NCBI RefSeq assembly: GCF_900961225.1
Contig: NZ_CAAHFN010000057.1
Coordinates: 1 to 64,000 of the forward strand
Source: Modicisalibacter radicis
Lineage (GTDB): Bacteria; Pseudomonadota; Gammaproteobacteria; Pseudomonadales; Halomonadaceae
DNA: 64,000 nucleotides
Reading direction: 5' to 3'
This document shows positions 52,991 to 61,862 of this stretch, in pieces; position 1 is the first letter of the stretch, and the number at the start of each line of letters is the position of its first letter. The position numbers were made by a program, and so were the translations under genes. The notes under the pieces are model-generated. The model saw only the letters and a list, made by a program, of their open reading frames with translations. It had not been told where the DNA came from and made no database searches.

Positions 52991-53009
52991 AATGATAATA
53001 GTTTACATT
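52991..53009. promoter_or_regulatory. Candidate Fur box upstream of the heme receptor
   Basis: TGATAATAGTTTACA at 52993-53007 matches the 7-1-7 consensus with a perfect first half-site (TGATAAT) and 5 of 7 in the second. It sits about 45 nt upstream of the receptor ATG on the minus strand. Confidence 0.65.
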
Positions 53010-53196
53010 AGCACCACGTTGTCAACTGTGGCAACTTGCAAGAAAAGAGGACGTCGGGAGGGGGCGTGAGCCGGGAGTGCGTGCCGGCGCGGATTCGGCA
53101 CGGGTGAAGGGAATTACCTCTATAGCCAATGGTTATTTCAAGCGCCTGACAGGCTCTGGCAGGATAGCCGGCTTTCCCGACGCGCGATGAAGGACC

Positions 53197-53733
53197 ATGG
53201 TCAGAACATACATTGGCAAGATGAAGGGAGCGCGCGTCGAACGCACGCCGCCTTGCTGGCGCGACGCGCTGTGGTCGTGGCTCGGCGCTTTCCTGGGCAT
53301 TGCCGGCGTGGGCTGGTTGAGCGCTCAATCGCTCGGTACGCACTCGCTACTGATGGTGGGGTCCTTCGGCGCCACCTCGGTATTGCTCTATGCGGCCCCC
53401 GAGAGCCCCCTGGCCCAGCCCCGCAACGTGCTTTTCGGCAGCATGCTCTCGGCACTCGTCGGGGTACTCAGCTGGCAGCTGCTCGGCGAGACCTGGCTGT
53501 CGGCGGCGATCGCCGTCTCGACGGCGATCCTGGCCATGCAACTGACCCATACCCTGCACCCGCCGGGCGGGGCGACGGCGCTGATCGCCGTCATCGGTTC
53601 CGAGGAGCTGCATGCCCTGGGCTGGGGCTATGTGCTGTTCCCGGTGGCAGCCGGCTGTTTGTTGATGCTCACCATCGCCGTGCTCATCAACAATCTGGCA
53701 CGGCATCGGCGTTATCCACAGCACTGGTGGTAA
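53197..53733 (+). CDS. HPP family membrane protein
   Basis: A protein of 178 aa with four to five hydrophobic segments and the family-defining HPPGGATALIAVIG motif (H128-P-P). Further landmarks are SLLMVGSFGATSVLLYAAPESPLAQPRNVLFG and AAIAVSTAILAMQLTHTLHPPGG. HPP proteins are inner-membrane proteins; cyanobacterial and plant members transport nitrite. Substrate here is unknown. Divergent from the heme receptor across a 249-nt region with the Fur box, but no evidence ties it to iron. Confidence 0.9.
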   Translation: MVRTYIGKMKGARVERTPPCWRDALWSWLGAFLGIAGVGWLSAQSLGTHSLLMVGSFGATSVLLYAAPESPLAQPRNVLFGSMLSALVGVLSWQLLGETWLSAAIAVSTAILAMQLTHTLHPPGGATALIAVIGSEELHALGWGYVLFPVAAGCLLMLTIAVLINNLARHRRYPQHWW

Positions 53734-53844
53734 ATGCCGGACTGGGCGAAGAATTGCTCGTCAAAGGGGTGCTTTTTCACCCGCGGCAAGGCCACCCCCT
53801 GTCAGATGCGGGTTAACAGCGGAGATACCAACCAAGGGGCGGCA

Positions 53845-54582
53845 TCAATGCTGCGCGGTTGGTCGGACAACGATGCTGCCTATCTCGACGTCTTCTGGCT
53901 GATCGATCGCGAAGGCGACAGCTCGAGCAATGGCATCGGGTGAGATAGCGAGCTCGTCCTTTCGTTTATTGATCGCTGCCTTCAGCTCAGGATCCGTAAT
54001 ACTGAAATCTGCGAAGCCGGTATCAACAAAACCTGGCGACACTTCAGTGACACGCAGGCCCTGACCAGATTCTTGCCGCAACGCTTCGGTTGCCGTTCGT
54101 AGCGCATTCTTGGTCGCTGCATATACACCCATGGTTGGCAGGATCTGGAGCCCGGCCGTCGAAAGGACGTTGATGATATGACCGCTTTCTTGCCGAGCGA
54201 ACACAGGCAGCGCGGCAGCGATGCCATAGAGGGTACCCTTCAGGTTAACGTCGATCATGGCGTCCCAATCATCGACGCGTAGTGCATCGAACCGGGAGAT
54301 CGGCCCGATGCCGGCGTTGCTGACTATCACATCAAGGCCGCCAAACCGCTCGCAGGCGCGGTCGACTAGCGCTGTAAGCTCTGAACGTCGGGTTACGTCG
54401 GTTGCGCGATAGGCTGCTTCGCCGCCAGCTGCTTTGATCTCGGCGGCGACCGCGGCGATTTCGGGCTCGGTGCGCGCGCCGAGAACGAGACGTGCACCGC
54501 ATGCGGCCAAGTGGCGAGCCGTTGCACGGCCAATTCCCCTTCCGGCGCCGGTCACGATAACGGTCTTGTTCTGAATGGTCAT
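53845..54582 (-). CDS. SDR family oxidoreductase (island gene)
   Basis: A protein of 245 aa. Classical SDR: VTGAGRGIGRATARHLAACGARLVL, NAGIG, catalytic Ser/Tyr/Lys in VLSTAGLQILPTMGVYAATKNALR, PGFVDTGF. The ATG at 54582 has a full AAGGAGGT 8 nt upstream; an alternative ATG at 54588 is too close to it. Codon use is visibly less GC-biased than in host neighbours. Divergent from an AraC gene that is probably its regulator. The pair lies next to a solitary attC-like site. Confidence 0.9.
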   Translation of the reverse strand: MTIQNKTVIVTGAGRGIGRATARHLAACGARLVLGARTEPEIAAVAAEIKAAGGEAAYRATDVTRRSELTALVDRACERFGGLDVIVSNAGIGPISRFDALRVDDWDAMIDVNLKGTLYGIAAALPVFARQESGHIINVLSTAGLQILPTMGVYAATKNALRTATEALRQESGQGLRVTEVSPGFVDTGFADFSITDPELKAAINKRKDELAISPDAIARAVAFAIDQPEDVEIGSIVVRPTAQH

Positions 54583-54681
54583 GAGCATTCACCTCCTTGC
54601 GACATGCGATTCAAAGTACTCGCGGTCAACTGGAGGATCTATGCTTGATTCATCGGATTTTTGTCGCGATGCTCCAGAATT

Positions 54682-55569
54682 ATGACTGACCCGTTTTCTC
54701 ATGTTCTCGCTACGATCGGCACACGAAGCGTTCGTGGCACTGGTCTAGAGGCTTCTGGCGACTGGGCGCTCGCCTTTGATGGCCGTAGCCGTTTGAAATT
54801 CATAGCCGTGACTCGTGGTCATTGTTGGCTATGGCTACCCGACGACCCGCCAAGACGGCTTGTAGCCGGAGACATCTCTCTGCTCAGCGGCACGCGTTAC
54901 GTGGTGGCAAGCGACCCAGCAATCGAACCCACTGATGGGATGCCGCTGTACGCGGCGCCCGGTCAGAACCTGGTTCGATTAGGTACGGGGCGTGAGACCG
55001 CTATGATCGGTGGCGGCAGCGAATTCGTCGAAGGCGGTGCCGGATTTATTCTCGATGCGTTGCCCCGCTACTTGCCGATCGAACGCGATTCTCAAAATGC
55101 CGATGCAATTGGTCGTACGCTCGCCGCGTTGCAAAGTGAAGTTGATCGGGAAGGGGTGGGCGGATCGCTGATAGCCGAGCGGTTAGCAGAAATTCTTGTT
55201 ATTGAAGCGGTGCGTGCCCATATCGCCTCCGGCCCGTCGGAATGTGTCGGGTGGATTACGGCGCTGGCCGATCGTCGAATCGGTAAGGCGCTGCAAATGA
55301 TGCACGGTAATGTTGCCCACCCGTGGACGGTACCCATGCTCGCGACGGCGATAGGCATGTCGCGTACCGCGTTCACGGATCGTTTTAAGGCACGAGTCGG
55401 AATCCCGTCAATTGCTTACCTGATCCGGTGGCGCATGCTAGTGGCTCAGCAAGCACTTGACTCAGGTCAGTCTGTTGCAAGAGTCGCTGAATCCGTTGGC
55501 TACAGTTCTCAGAGCGCGTTTTCCTGTGCCTACAAACGTACGCTGGGGCGCACCCCGCGAGGGGGTTGA
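54682..55569 (+). CDS. AraC family regulator with N-terminal cupin domain (island gene)
   Basis: A protein of 295 aa from the ATG at 54682 (a TTG at 54661 is possible). The N-terminal cupin_6-type domain has LKFIAVTRGHCWLWLPDDPPRRLVAGDISLLSGTRYVVASDP. The C-terminal AraC HTH pair is IGKALQMMHGNVAHPWTVPMLATAIGMSRTAFTDRFKARVGIPSIAYLIRWRMLVAQQALDSGQSVARVAESVGYSSQSAFSCAYKRTLG. It is divergent from the SDR gene, a common regulator-target arrangement. Base composition is lower in GC than the neighbours. Its 3' side carries an attC-like site in the orientation expected for an integron cassette. Confidence 0.9.
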   Translation: MTDPFSHVLATIGTRSVRGTGLEASGDWALAFDGRSRLKFIAVTRGHCWLWLPDDPPRRLVAGDISLLSGTRYVVASDPAIEPTDGMPLYAAPGQNLVRLGTGRETAMIGGGSEFVEGGAGFILDALPRYLPIERDSQNADAIGRTLAALQSEVDREGVGGSLIAERLAEILVIEAVRAHIASGPSECVGWITALADRRIGKALQMMHGNVAHPWTVPMLATAIGMSRTAFTDRFKARVGIPSIAYLIRWRMLVAQQALDSGQSVARVAESVGYSSQSAFSCAYKRTLGRTPRGG

Positions 55570-55895
55570 GGGTCAGGTAGGGGTTCGCATTCTATCTTGG
55601 ATAGTGCGGATAGAATTGTTGAGGTGATACAGGTCTAAATCTAATAAGCGGCTGCACAGCGACCTATTATCCGCCGCTTCGCGGCGCCAACCGGCGCGTG
55701 AGCCGGGCGTTAGGTCTCTTCAAAAGCTTTCTGAGGCCCGTCGAATTATATATCCGAAAACGGCGAGCACTCTATGCGGAGGCGCGACACCATACGTCGA
55801 CCTTAATCACTGTGAGACGTATCGTGCACTCGGTGCCGCTGCCTGGGCCTTTCAGCCGCCCGCGCGATGACGGCAAGCCGGTTGCCGAAAACGGG
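55570..55895. other. Gene-free region containing a solitary attC-like site
   Basis: Apart from the attC-like site at 55639-55715 no gene or clear hairpin is seen here. The first 70 nt are AT-rich and resemble the cassette DNA at the window end; the last 180 nt, up to the LysR stop, return to host-like composition without a recognisable gene. Confidence 0.5.
55639..55715. mobile_element. Solitary attC-like recombination site
   Basis: 77 bp between R''-like ATCTAAT and a perfect R' core GTTAGGT. The arms pair imperfectly in attC fashion: GGCTGCAC on the left aligns with GGCTCAC from the complement of the right arm, leaving one unpaired base. The centre carries a GCCGCTTCGCGGC hairpin. R'' has AAT in place of AAC. 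It follows the AraC gene in the orientation expected of a cassette. Confidence 0.65.
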
Positions 55896-56780
55896 TCAAC
55901 CCGGGCACGCGTTCAGGTCCACACTCTCCACGCTTTGCATCCCGGTCACAGTGGCCGCCAGATCCGTACAGAAACTATCGAACGCTTCGCTCATCTGCCC
56001 GGGGCTTCGATGAAGTTCGATTTCGATGTACCCCAGGTCGGGCAGCCCTTCGTCATCGCCGATGATCCGGCAGCCGGCGGGTACGCTACGCGGTGTCTTG
56101 ACGGTCATGGCCAGGCCGCTCTGTACCGCGACGTTGATGCCGGTCGGCGATTGACTGATGTAGCGCACGTCCCACTGTCGTTCGTCTCTTCCCAGCGCCG
56201 CCAGGGCATGGGCGCGAAATATGCACCCCTCGGGGTTCAGGGCCAGCGGCAGGCGCTGCCAGTCGGCGGGGTCGGTGTCATCGTCGACGACCCAGACCAT
56301 CGGCTCGCGGCCCAGCAATTCCCCGGTGTGCGTGGGTCCATGCCGCACCGCCAGGACGATGTCCAGCAGCCCCTCCTGGAAGCGGGTAATCAGGTTGGCG
56401 CTGATGTCACAATAGACCTCGATATGCACGTGCGAATGGGAATCGGCGAAGCGCGGTAGCAGGCTTGGCAGATACGCGCTCGCCTGCTCCTCGGAAATGC
56501 CCAACCTGATCAGTTCACGCTGGTTGTCGGCCCCCATCATGCGCTGGGCGTCGTCCTGCAGCTTCAATATCTGCCGGGCGTAGGGCAGCAGTCTTTCGCC
56601 CGACGGGGTGAGCAGCACGCTGCGGCTGGTGCGCTCGAACAGCGACTCGCCCATGCGATCCTCGAGCCGCTTGATCTGCAGGCTGACCGCCGACTGGGTA
56701 CGGCAGAGAATCTTGCCGGCGGCGCTGAAACCTTCGCATTCGGCGACGGCCACGAAGGCACGCAACAGGTCCGTATCCAT
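55896..56780 (-). CDS. LysR family transcriptional regulator
   Basis: A protein of 294 aa. HTH: FVAVAECEGFSAAGKILCRTQSAVSLQIKRLEDRMGESLFERTSRSVLLTPSGERLLPYARQIL. Effector domain: IRLGISEEQASAYLPSLLPRFADSHSHVHIEVYCDISANLITRFQEGLLDIVLAV. It is divergent from the oxygenase/M24/dehydrogenase genes starting at 56887, with an AT-rich 106-nt intergenic region, so it probably regulates them. Confidence 0.93.
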   Translation of the reverse strand: MDTDLLRAFVAVAECEGFSAAGKILCRTQSAVSLQIKRLEDRMGESLFERTSRSVLLTPSGERLLPYARQILKLQDDAQRMMGADNQRELIRLGISEEQASAYLPSLLPRFADSHSHVHIEVYCDISANLITRFQEGLLDIVLAVRHGPTHTGELLGREPMVWVVDDDTDPADWQRLPLALNPEGCIFRAHALAALGRDERQWDVRYISQSPTGINVAVQSGLAMTVKTPRSVPAGCRIIGDDEGLPDLGYIEIELHRSPGQMSEAFDSFCTDLAATVTGMQSVESVDLNACPG

Positions 56781-56886
56781 CGTCTATGAGCCTCTGAAAT
56801 TGATCATATCTGAATCATTCATTTCTATTATCGAATTTCACGCCCTAGGCTGACACGGTGTCAAGACCGCGATCAGGAGACCTTGC

Positions 56887-57774
56887 ATGCACGCTACCGC
56901 CGACACCCGGCCGGACAGTTCCTCGTTGGAGGGCCTCGTCGATCTGGCGCGTTACCCGCTGACCGATCTTTCGAGTTCCGCCGGGCAAGCGCTGATCGAG
57001 CGTTGCCGTGACCAGCTGGCCGACGACGGCTGCGTCGTGCTGCCGCGCTTCGTGCCGGACCATGCGCTCGACCGCCTCGAGCGCGAGACCGAGCGGCTCT
57101 CGCCGGCGGCGCACTACAACCAGAACGAAACCAATCCCTACAACTCCGACGGCGACCCCAGCCTGCCGGCGGAGCACCCCAAGAACCGCTTCGGCGACCG
57201 CACCAACGGCTTCGTCGCCGGGGACCGGATCGACCACGACACCATCATCCGCCAGGTTTATCAGCATCCGGATTTTCAGCGTTTCATCGCCGCGGTGGTG
57301 GGCATCGAGACGATTCACGAATACGCCGACCCGCTGGCGGACCTGGTCGTCAACGTGCTGCGCGAGGGCTGCCAGCACCCCTGGCATTACGACACCAACG
57401 AATTCATCGTCACCATGATGACCCGCCAGTCCGAGGGCGGGGGCCGGTTCGAGTACGCGCCGGGCATCCGCAGCCCCGAGGGCGAGAACTTCGAGGCGGT
57501 TCAGTCCGTGCTGGACGGCGATCGCAGCCGCCTGAAGACGCTGGACCTGCAGCCGGGCGACCTGCAGGTGTTCTTCGGGCGCTACTCGCTGCACCGCGTG
57601 ACCCCGGTCGAGGGCACCCGCGAGCGGCATACGGTGATCTTTGCCTATGCCAAGGAGCCGGGCTTCGTCGGCCGCCCCGAGCGCGCCCAGCGCATCTTCG
57701 GGCGCATGGCGCCGGTTCACGAGCGCATGCTCGAAGAGGGCCGGACCCAGCGCAGCGACAACCTCGCCGACTGA
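56887..57774 (+). CDS. Fe(II)/2-oxoglutarate oxygenase, HalD/BesD-like family with intact H-x-D
   Basis: A protein of 295 aa in the phytanoyl-CoA-dioxygenase-like fold. The iron triad reads H167-Y-D169 (HPWHYDTNEFIVTMM) and H236 (SLHRVTPVEGTRERH), with a following Arg for 2-oxoglutarate. The overall sequence resembles the HalD/BesD family, whose halogenases replace the Asp by Gly. Here the Asp is retained, so hydroxylation or another oxidative reaction is expected, not halogenation. First gene of an apparent operon with the M24 protein. Substrate unknown, probably a small amino or carboxylic acid. Confidence 0.87.
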   Translation: MHATADTRPDSSSLEGLVDLARYPLTDLSSSAGQALIERCRDQLADDGCVVLPRFVPDHALDRLERETERLSPAAHYNQNETNPYNSDGDPSLPAEHPKNRFGDRTNGFVAGDRIDHDTIIRQVYQHPDFQRFIAAVVGIETIHEYADPLADLVVNVLREGCQHPWHYDTNEFIVTMMTRQSEGGGRFEYAPGIRSPEGENFEAVQSVLDGDRSRLKTLDLQPGDLQVFFGRYSLHRVTPVEGTRERHTVIFAYAKEPGFVGRPERAQRIFGRMAPVHERMLEEGRTQRSDNLAD

Positions 57775-57859
57775 ACGCAAGGACTCCCGTTTCCACTTCC
57801 GTGCCGACTTCCGACGCCCGGTGGCCATCGCCGGGCGCTGCCTTTTCCAAAGGATTGCC

Positions 57860-59143
57860 ATGAACCGTATCGAATCCGCCCGACTCAGCGACAGCGAGCC
57901 GTCTTCCATCCCGGTCGTCCCCTCGGCGCCGATGGCCAATACCGACAGCATCCCCACCGCCTTCGATCCGGTGCAGCTACGCGGTGGGCGCCTGGCGCGC
58001 CTGCGCGCGATGATGGCCGAGCAGGGCTATGCCGCGCTGGTGCTGTTCGACCCCTACAACCAGCGCTACGCCACCGGCTCGCGCAACATGTTCGGCTACT
58101 TCCTGCGCAACTCCACGCGCTACATCTACGTACCGCTCGAGGGGCCGGTGATCCTGTTCGAATACCCGGGCAGCGCCCACGTCTCGACCTGGCTCGAGAC
58201 CATCGACGAAGCGCGCACCTCCAAGGTGGTGTGGTCGGCGGTCAATCAGCGCGACAACATGTCCTCGGACCCGTTCGGGATCGAGATCGCCGAGCTGATG
58301 GAAGAACACGGCAAGGGCAACAAGAAGATCGGCCTGGACCGCTGCGCGCTGAACCTGGCCCGCTCGCTGGAGGCCCAGGGGCTCGAGGTGTTCGATTGCA
58401 TGCAGGACACCCTGCATTGCCGGCGCATCAAGACCCCCGAGGAGATCGCCTGCCTGGCGCAGTCGATGGCGGGTTGCGAGGCCGCGGTCGCCGAGGTCGA
58501 GGCGGCGATCAAGCCCGGCGTGCGCGAAAACGACCTGTTCGCCACGCTCTACGGCAACGTCATCCAGCAGGGCGGCGAGTTCATCGAGACGCGGCTGCTC
58601 TCCTCCGGCCCGCGCACCAACCCCTGGTTCAACGAGGCCAGCGACCGGGTCATCCGTGCCGGCGAACTGGTGGCGCTGGATACCGATACCATCGGCTGCC
58701 ACGGCTACTATTCCGACTTCTCGCGCACCTTCCACGTCGGCCCGGGCCGCCCCAGCGGCTACCAGCAGAGCCTCTACCGGATGGCCTACGAGCAGGTGCA
58801 TCACAACATGCAGATCCTCAAGCCGGGGATGAGCTATCGGGAGATCGCCGAAAGCGCCTGGAAGATTCCCGAGCGCTTCCTCGACCGCCGCTACCCGTCG
58901 ATCATCCACGGCGTGGGCATGCACGGCGAGACCCCGCTGGTCGCCCACCACATGGACTTCGATCGTTTCTCCAAGGACGGCGTGCTCGAACCCGGCATGG
59001 TGGTCTCGGTGGAGAGCTACATCGGCGAGGTCGGCGCCGCCGACGGCGTCAAGCTCGAGGAGGAAGTGCTGGTCACCGACACCGGCATCGAGAAGCTCTC
59101 GCGCTATCCGTTCGATGAGGCTTTGCTCGGCAGGGAATTTTAA
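57860..59143 (+). CDS. M24 family protein, DddP-like
   Basis: A protein of 427 aa of the creatinase/prolidase (pita-bread) fold. Metal ligands D274, D276, D286, H350, E385 and E400 reproduce the spacing of the DMSP lyase DddP, and RLLSSGPRTNPWF is DddP-like. Residue 356, where DddP has the Asp reported as catalytic base, is Gly (HGVGMHGE). It may therefore be a DddP homologue with another activity, for example a hydrolase or C-N/C-S lyase. The ATG at 57860 has AAAGGA upstream; a second ATG at 57932 would remove a poorly conserved leader. Cytosolic. Confidence 0.82.
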   Translation: MNRIESARLSDSEPSSIPVVPSAPMANTDSIPTAFDPVQLRGGRLARLRAMMAEQGYAALVLFDPYNQRYATGSRNMFGYFLRNSTRYIYVPLEGPVILFEYPGSAHVSTWLETIDEARTSKVVWSAVNQRDNMSSDPFGIEIAELMEEHGKGNKKIGLDRCALNLARSLEAQGLEVFDCMQDTLHCRRIKTPEEIACLAQSMAGCEAAVAEVEAAIKPGVRENDLFATLYGNVIQQGGEFIETRLLSSGPRTNPWFNEASDRVIRAGELVALDTDTIGCHGYYSDFSRTFHVGPGRPSGYQQSLYRMAYEQVHHNMQILKPGMSYREIAESAWKIPERFLDRRYPSIIHGVGMHGETPLVAHHMDFDRFSKDGVLEPGMVVSVESYIGEVGAADGVKLEEEVLVTDTGIEKLSRYPFDEALLGREF

Positions 59144-59172
59144 GAGTTCGTTTCCAAATCTCGGAATGAATC

Positions 59173-59340
59173 ATGGGCGCCGGGGGACAAGGCGGAGCGA
59201 GGGTCCTTTGCCATGGCCGGAAAGTGTTCCTTTCCATTCCGGCATTTCCGCCATCCATGGCGGTCAGATGGCAAAGGTAGCGCCCAGGGATGGGTTTACA
59301 GCGCCCTCGCGAAGTCTTGCCGCCGGAAAAGCCCATCCCG
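59173..59340. repeat. Dispersed intergenic repeat, copy 2 (before mmsA)
   Basis: Same element as 34590-34701. It begins GGGCGC (59175-59180) and its first half ends GCGCCC (59280-59285), an inverted terminal pair. Relative to copy 1 it carries about 50 extra bases in the central loop (CCGGAA...TTCCGG palindromes, roughly 59217-59268). The conserved 20-mer is at 59186-59205 and ACAGCGCCCTCGCG at 59298-59311. Non-coding. Confidence 0.8.
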
Positions 59341-59413
59341 TTCACTGGTTATAAATGAAGCTCCAAGTCCGGGTCCCTGACATGACCCCCATATTCGATA
59401 GAAAAGAGACGCT

Positions 59414-60901
<1,488 letters not shown>

Positions 60902-60923
60902 ACCACCCGCACGGCTGAACGCC

Positions 60924-60958
60924 ACGCCCGCGCCGCTCACAACGGCGCGGGCGTTCTT
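60924..60958 (+). terminator. Terminator of mmsA
   Basis: A perfect 12-bp GC-rich stem (60924-60935 with 60943-60954) and 7-nt loop, followed by TCTTAT, begins 22 nt after the mmsA stop. Confidence 0.85.
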
Positions 60959-61250
60959 ATGTGTACGCCTTTCGTGTAACGCCATGTTAATCGACGTTGA
61001 ATCGCGATAGGTTAGAGATACTTAAGGGCTTGATGGCATAAATAATGGCCGAGGCGGTGAGGGTTGTAGTTCCTCGCCCTGGCGGTAGCGTGGGGAAGCG
61101 GTATCCGGTCGGGGGCAAGGGCGGAAGTCGGCCCGAGGCTCTCAGGGTGGCAAAGGTGGCATGCGCTGTTATTGGTACTATATCGTGAGATCGGGTGAAT
61201 AGTGCTGGGAAATCAATGGGATGGCTGTGCAGTATAAGAATCTTGAACGC

Positions 61251-61282
61251 GCGCGCTCGTTCAAGTTGTTATACGAGCGCGC
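61251..61282. repeat. Hairpin at the left edge of the cassette array
   Basis: A perfect 10-bp inverted repeat GCGCGCTCGT/ACGAGCGCGC with a 12-nt AT-rich loop, 12 nt before the first core site. It could be a degenerated attC, a terminator insulating the array from host transcription, or part of attI. Confidence 0.7.
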
Positions 61283-61294
61283 TATCTAATACCT

Positions 61295-61301
61295 GTTAAG
61301 T
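61295..61301 (+). other. First cassette core site (GTTRRRY)
   Basis: GTTAAGT fits the integron crossover consensus GTTRRRY exactly, immediately upstream of AAGGAGG and the first cassette ATG. It marks the left boundary of cassette 1 and the right end of attI or of a lost cassette. Confidence 0.6.
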
Positions 61302-61314
61302 ATCAAGGAGGCGT

Positions 61315-61776
61315 ATGAGCACCATCTATGATAAAGAAAAACTATCAGGTGATGACATCCAGGATGAAGTTTTCCGAAGAATGGAGAAATATGATCATAA
61401 ATCCTTCTTGGAGTGCTTCTCTATCTACCTTGGTACGGCTCAAATACTCGAGTTTGGGCTTAAGAAGCTTCTTGAAGAACGCTTCAACGTAACGGAAGAC
61501 GAAACAGAAAGAATGACGCTTGGGCAGGCGAGGGCGAGGCTTGAAAATGTTGGTCTACGTTCAGATTACACGGGACTACTTAAGCAAGTGGTAAAAGATA
61601 GGAATAATGCTGCCCATGAGCTTCTTGCAAACCAAGCTGTAATTGGAAGCTTAGGTGTGGATTTTAGTCAGCGAATGCAGTTCAAGGATCTTAAGCATTT
61701 TATATTTGGTTTGGAGCGAGTCGTATTTTTGTTCGATTATCTTCAGCACAATAACGCATGGGTCGTAGATGCTTAA
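61315..61776 (+). CDS. Cassette 1: HEPN-like hypothetical protein
   Basis: A protein of 153 aa, predicted mostly helical. After an N-terminal acidic helix, KDRNNAAHELL (R96-N-N-A-A-H101) matches the R-N-x3-H (Rx4H) active-site motif of HEPN ribonucleases, and the preceding ECFSIYLGTAQILEFGLKKLLEERF is a plausible first HEPN helix. HEPN proteins are toxins, abortive-infection effectors or RNA-processing factors. AAGGAGG precedes the ATG by 4 nt. The stop codon overlaps the attC R'' site, typical of compact cassettes. No family identified with certainty. Confidence 0.8.
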   Translation: MSTIYDKEKLSGDDIQDEVFRRMEKYDHKSFLECFSIYLGTAQILEFGLKKLLEERFNVTEDETERMTLGQARARLENVGLRSDYTGLLKQVVKDRNNAAHELLANQAVIGSLGVDFSQRMQFKDLKHFIFGLERVVFLFDYLQHNNAWVVDA

Positions 61777-61848
61777 CAAGCGGCAGCAGTCGGAGCCATT
61801 TTTCGCTCCTGGGTCGCTACAAATGGCCCGCTGTGCCGGGCGTTAGAT
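61771..61848. mobile_element. attC site of cassette 1
   Basis: 78 bp from R'' GCTTAAC (perfect RYYYAAC) to R' GTTAGAT (perfect GTTRRRY). The arms pair as AACAAGCGGCAGCAG against the complement of CCGCTGTGCCGGGCGTT, with an extrahelical base, and the inner GCCATTT/AAATGGC stem closes the loop. All attC structural marks are present. Confidence 0.9.
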
Positions 61849-61862
61849 TTTTTGGAACATGT

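Larger units (their letters stand above)
60902..61314. other. Junction between host DNA and cassette array
   Basis: 413 nt without a gene. It holds the mmsA terminator (60924-60958), a purine-rich stretch without recognised features, a long hairpin (61251-61282) and a GTTAAGT core site (61295-61301) directly before the first cassette gene. This is where an attI site or a degenerate first attC would be expected. No integrase gene or attI consensus could be recognised. Confidence 0.55.

Noticed and set aside
53812..53840. Possible left attC/core of the SDR/AraC cassette (GTTAACA and an ACCAACC...GGTTGGT inverted repeat)
   Set aside because: The core does not fit GTTRRRY and the inverted repeat is too short and partly inside the SDR gene; not convincing enough to annotate.
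54582..54682. attI or promoter of an integron between the divergent SDR and AraC genes
   Set aside because: Only an ordinary divergent promoter region is seen; no GTTRRRY core.
56887..57774. Radical halogenase call for the HalD/BesD-like protein
   Set aside because: Halogenases of this family replace the iron-binding Asp by Gly to make room for chloride; here the Asp is present (H167-Y-D169).
57860..59143. Ectoine hydrolase (DoeA), attractive in a halophile
   Set aside because: The protein shares the DddP-type RLLSSGPRTNPWF block and metal-ligand spacing, and no doeB, doeC, doeD or ectoine transporter is adjacent.
61081..61150. Third copy of the dispersed repeat seen at 34.6 and 59.2 kb
   Set aside because: The stretch has similar GGGGCAAGGGCGGAAG composition but lacks the shared 20-mer and the stems.
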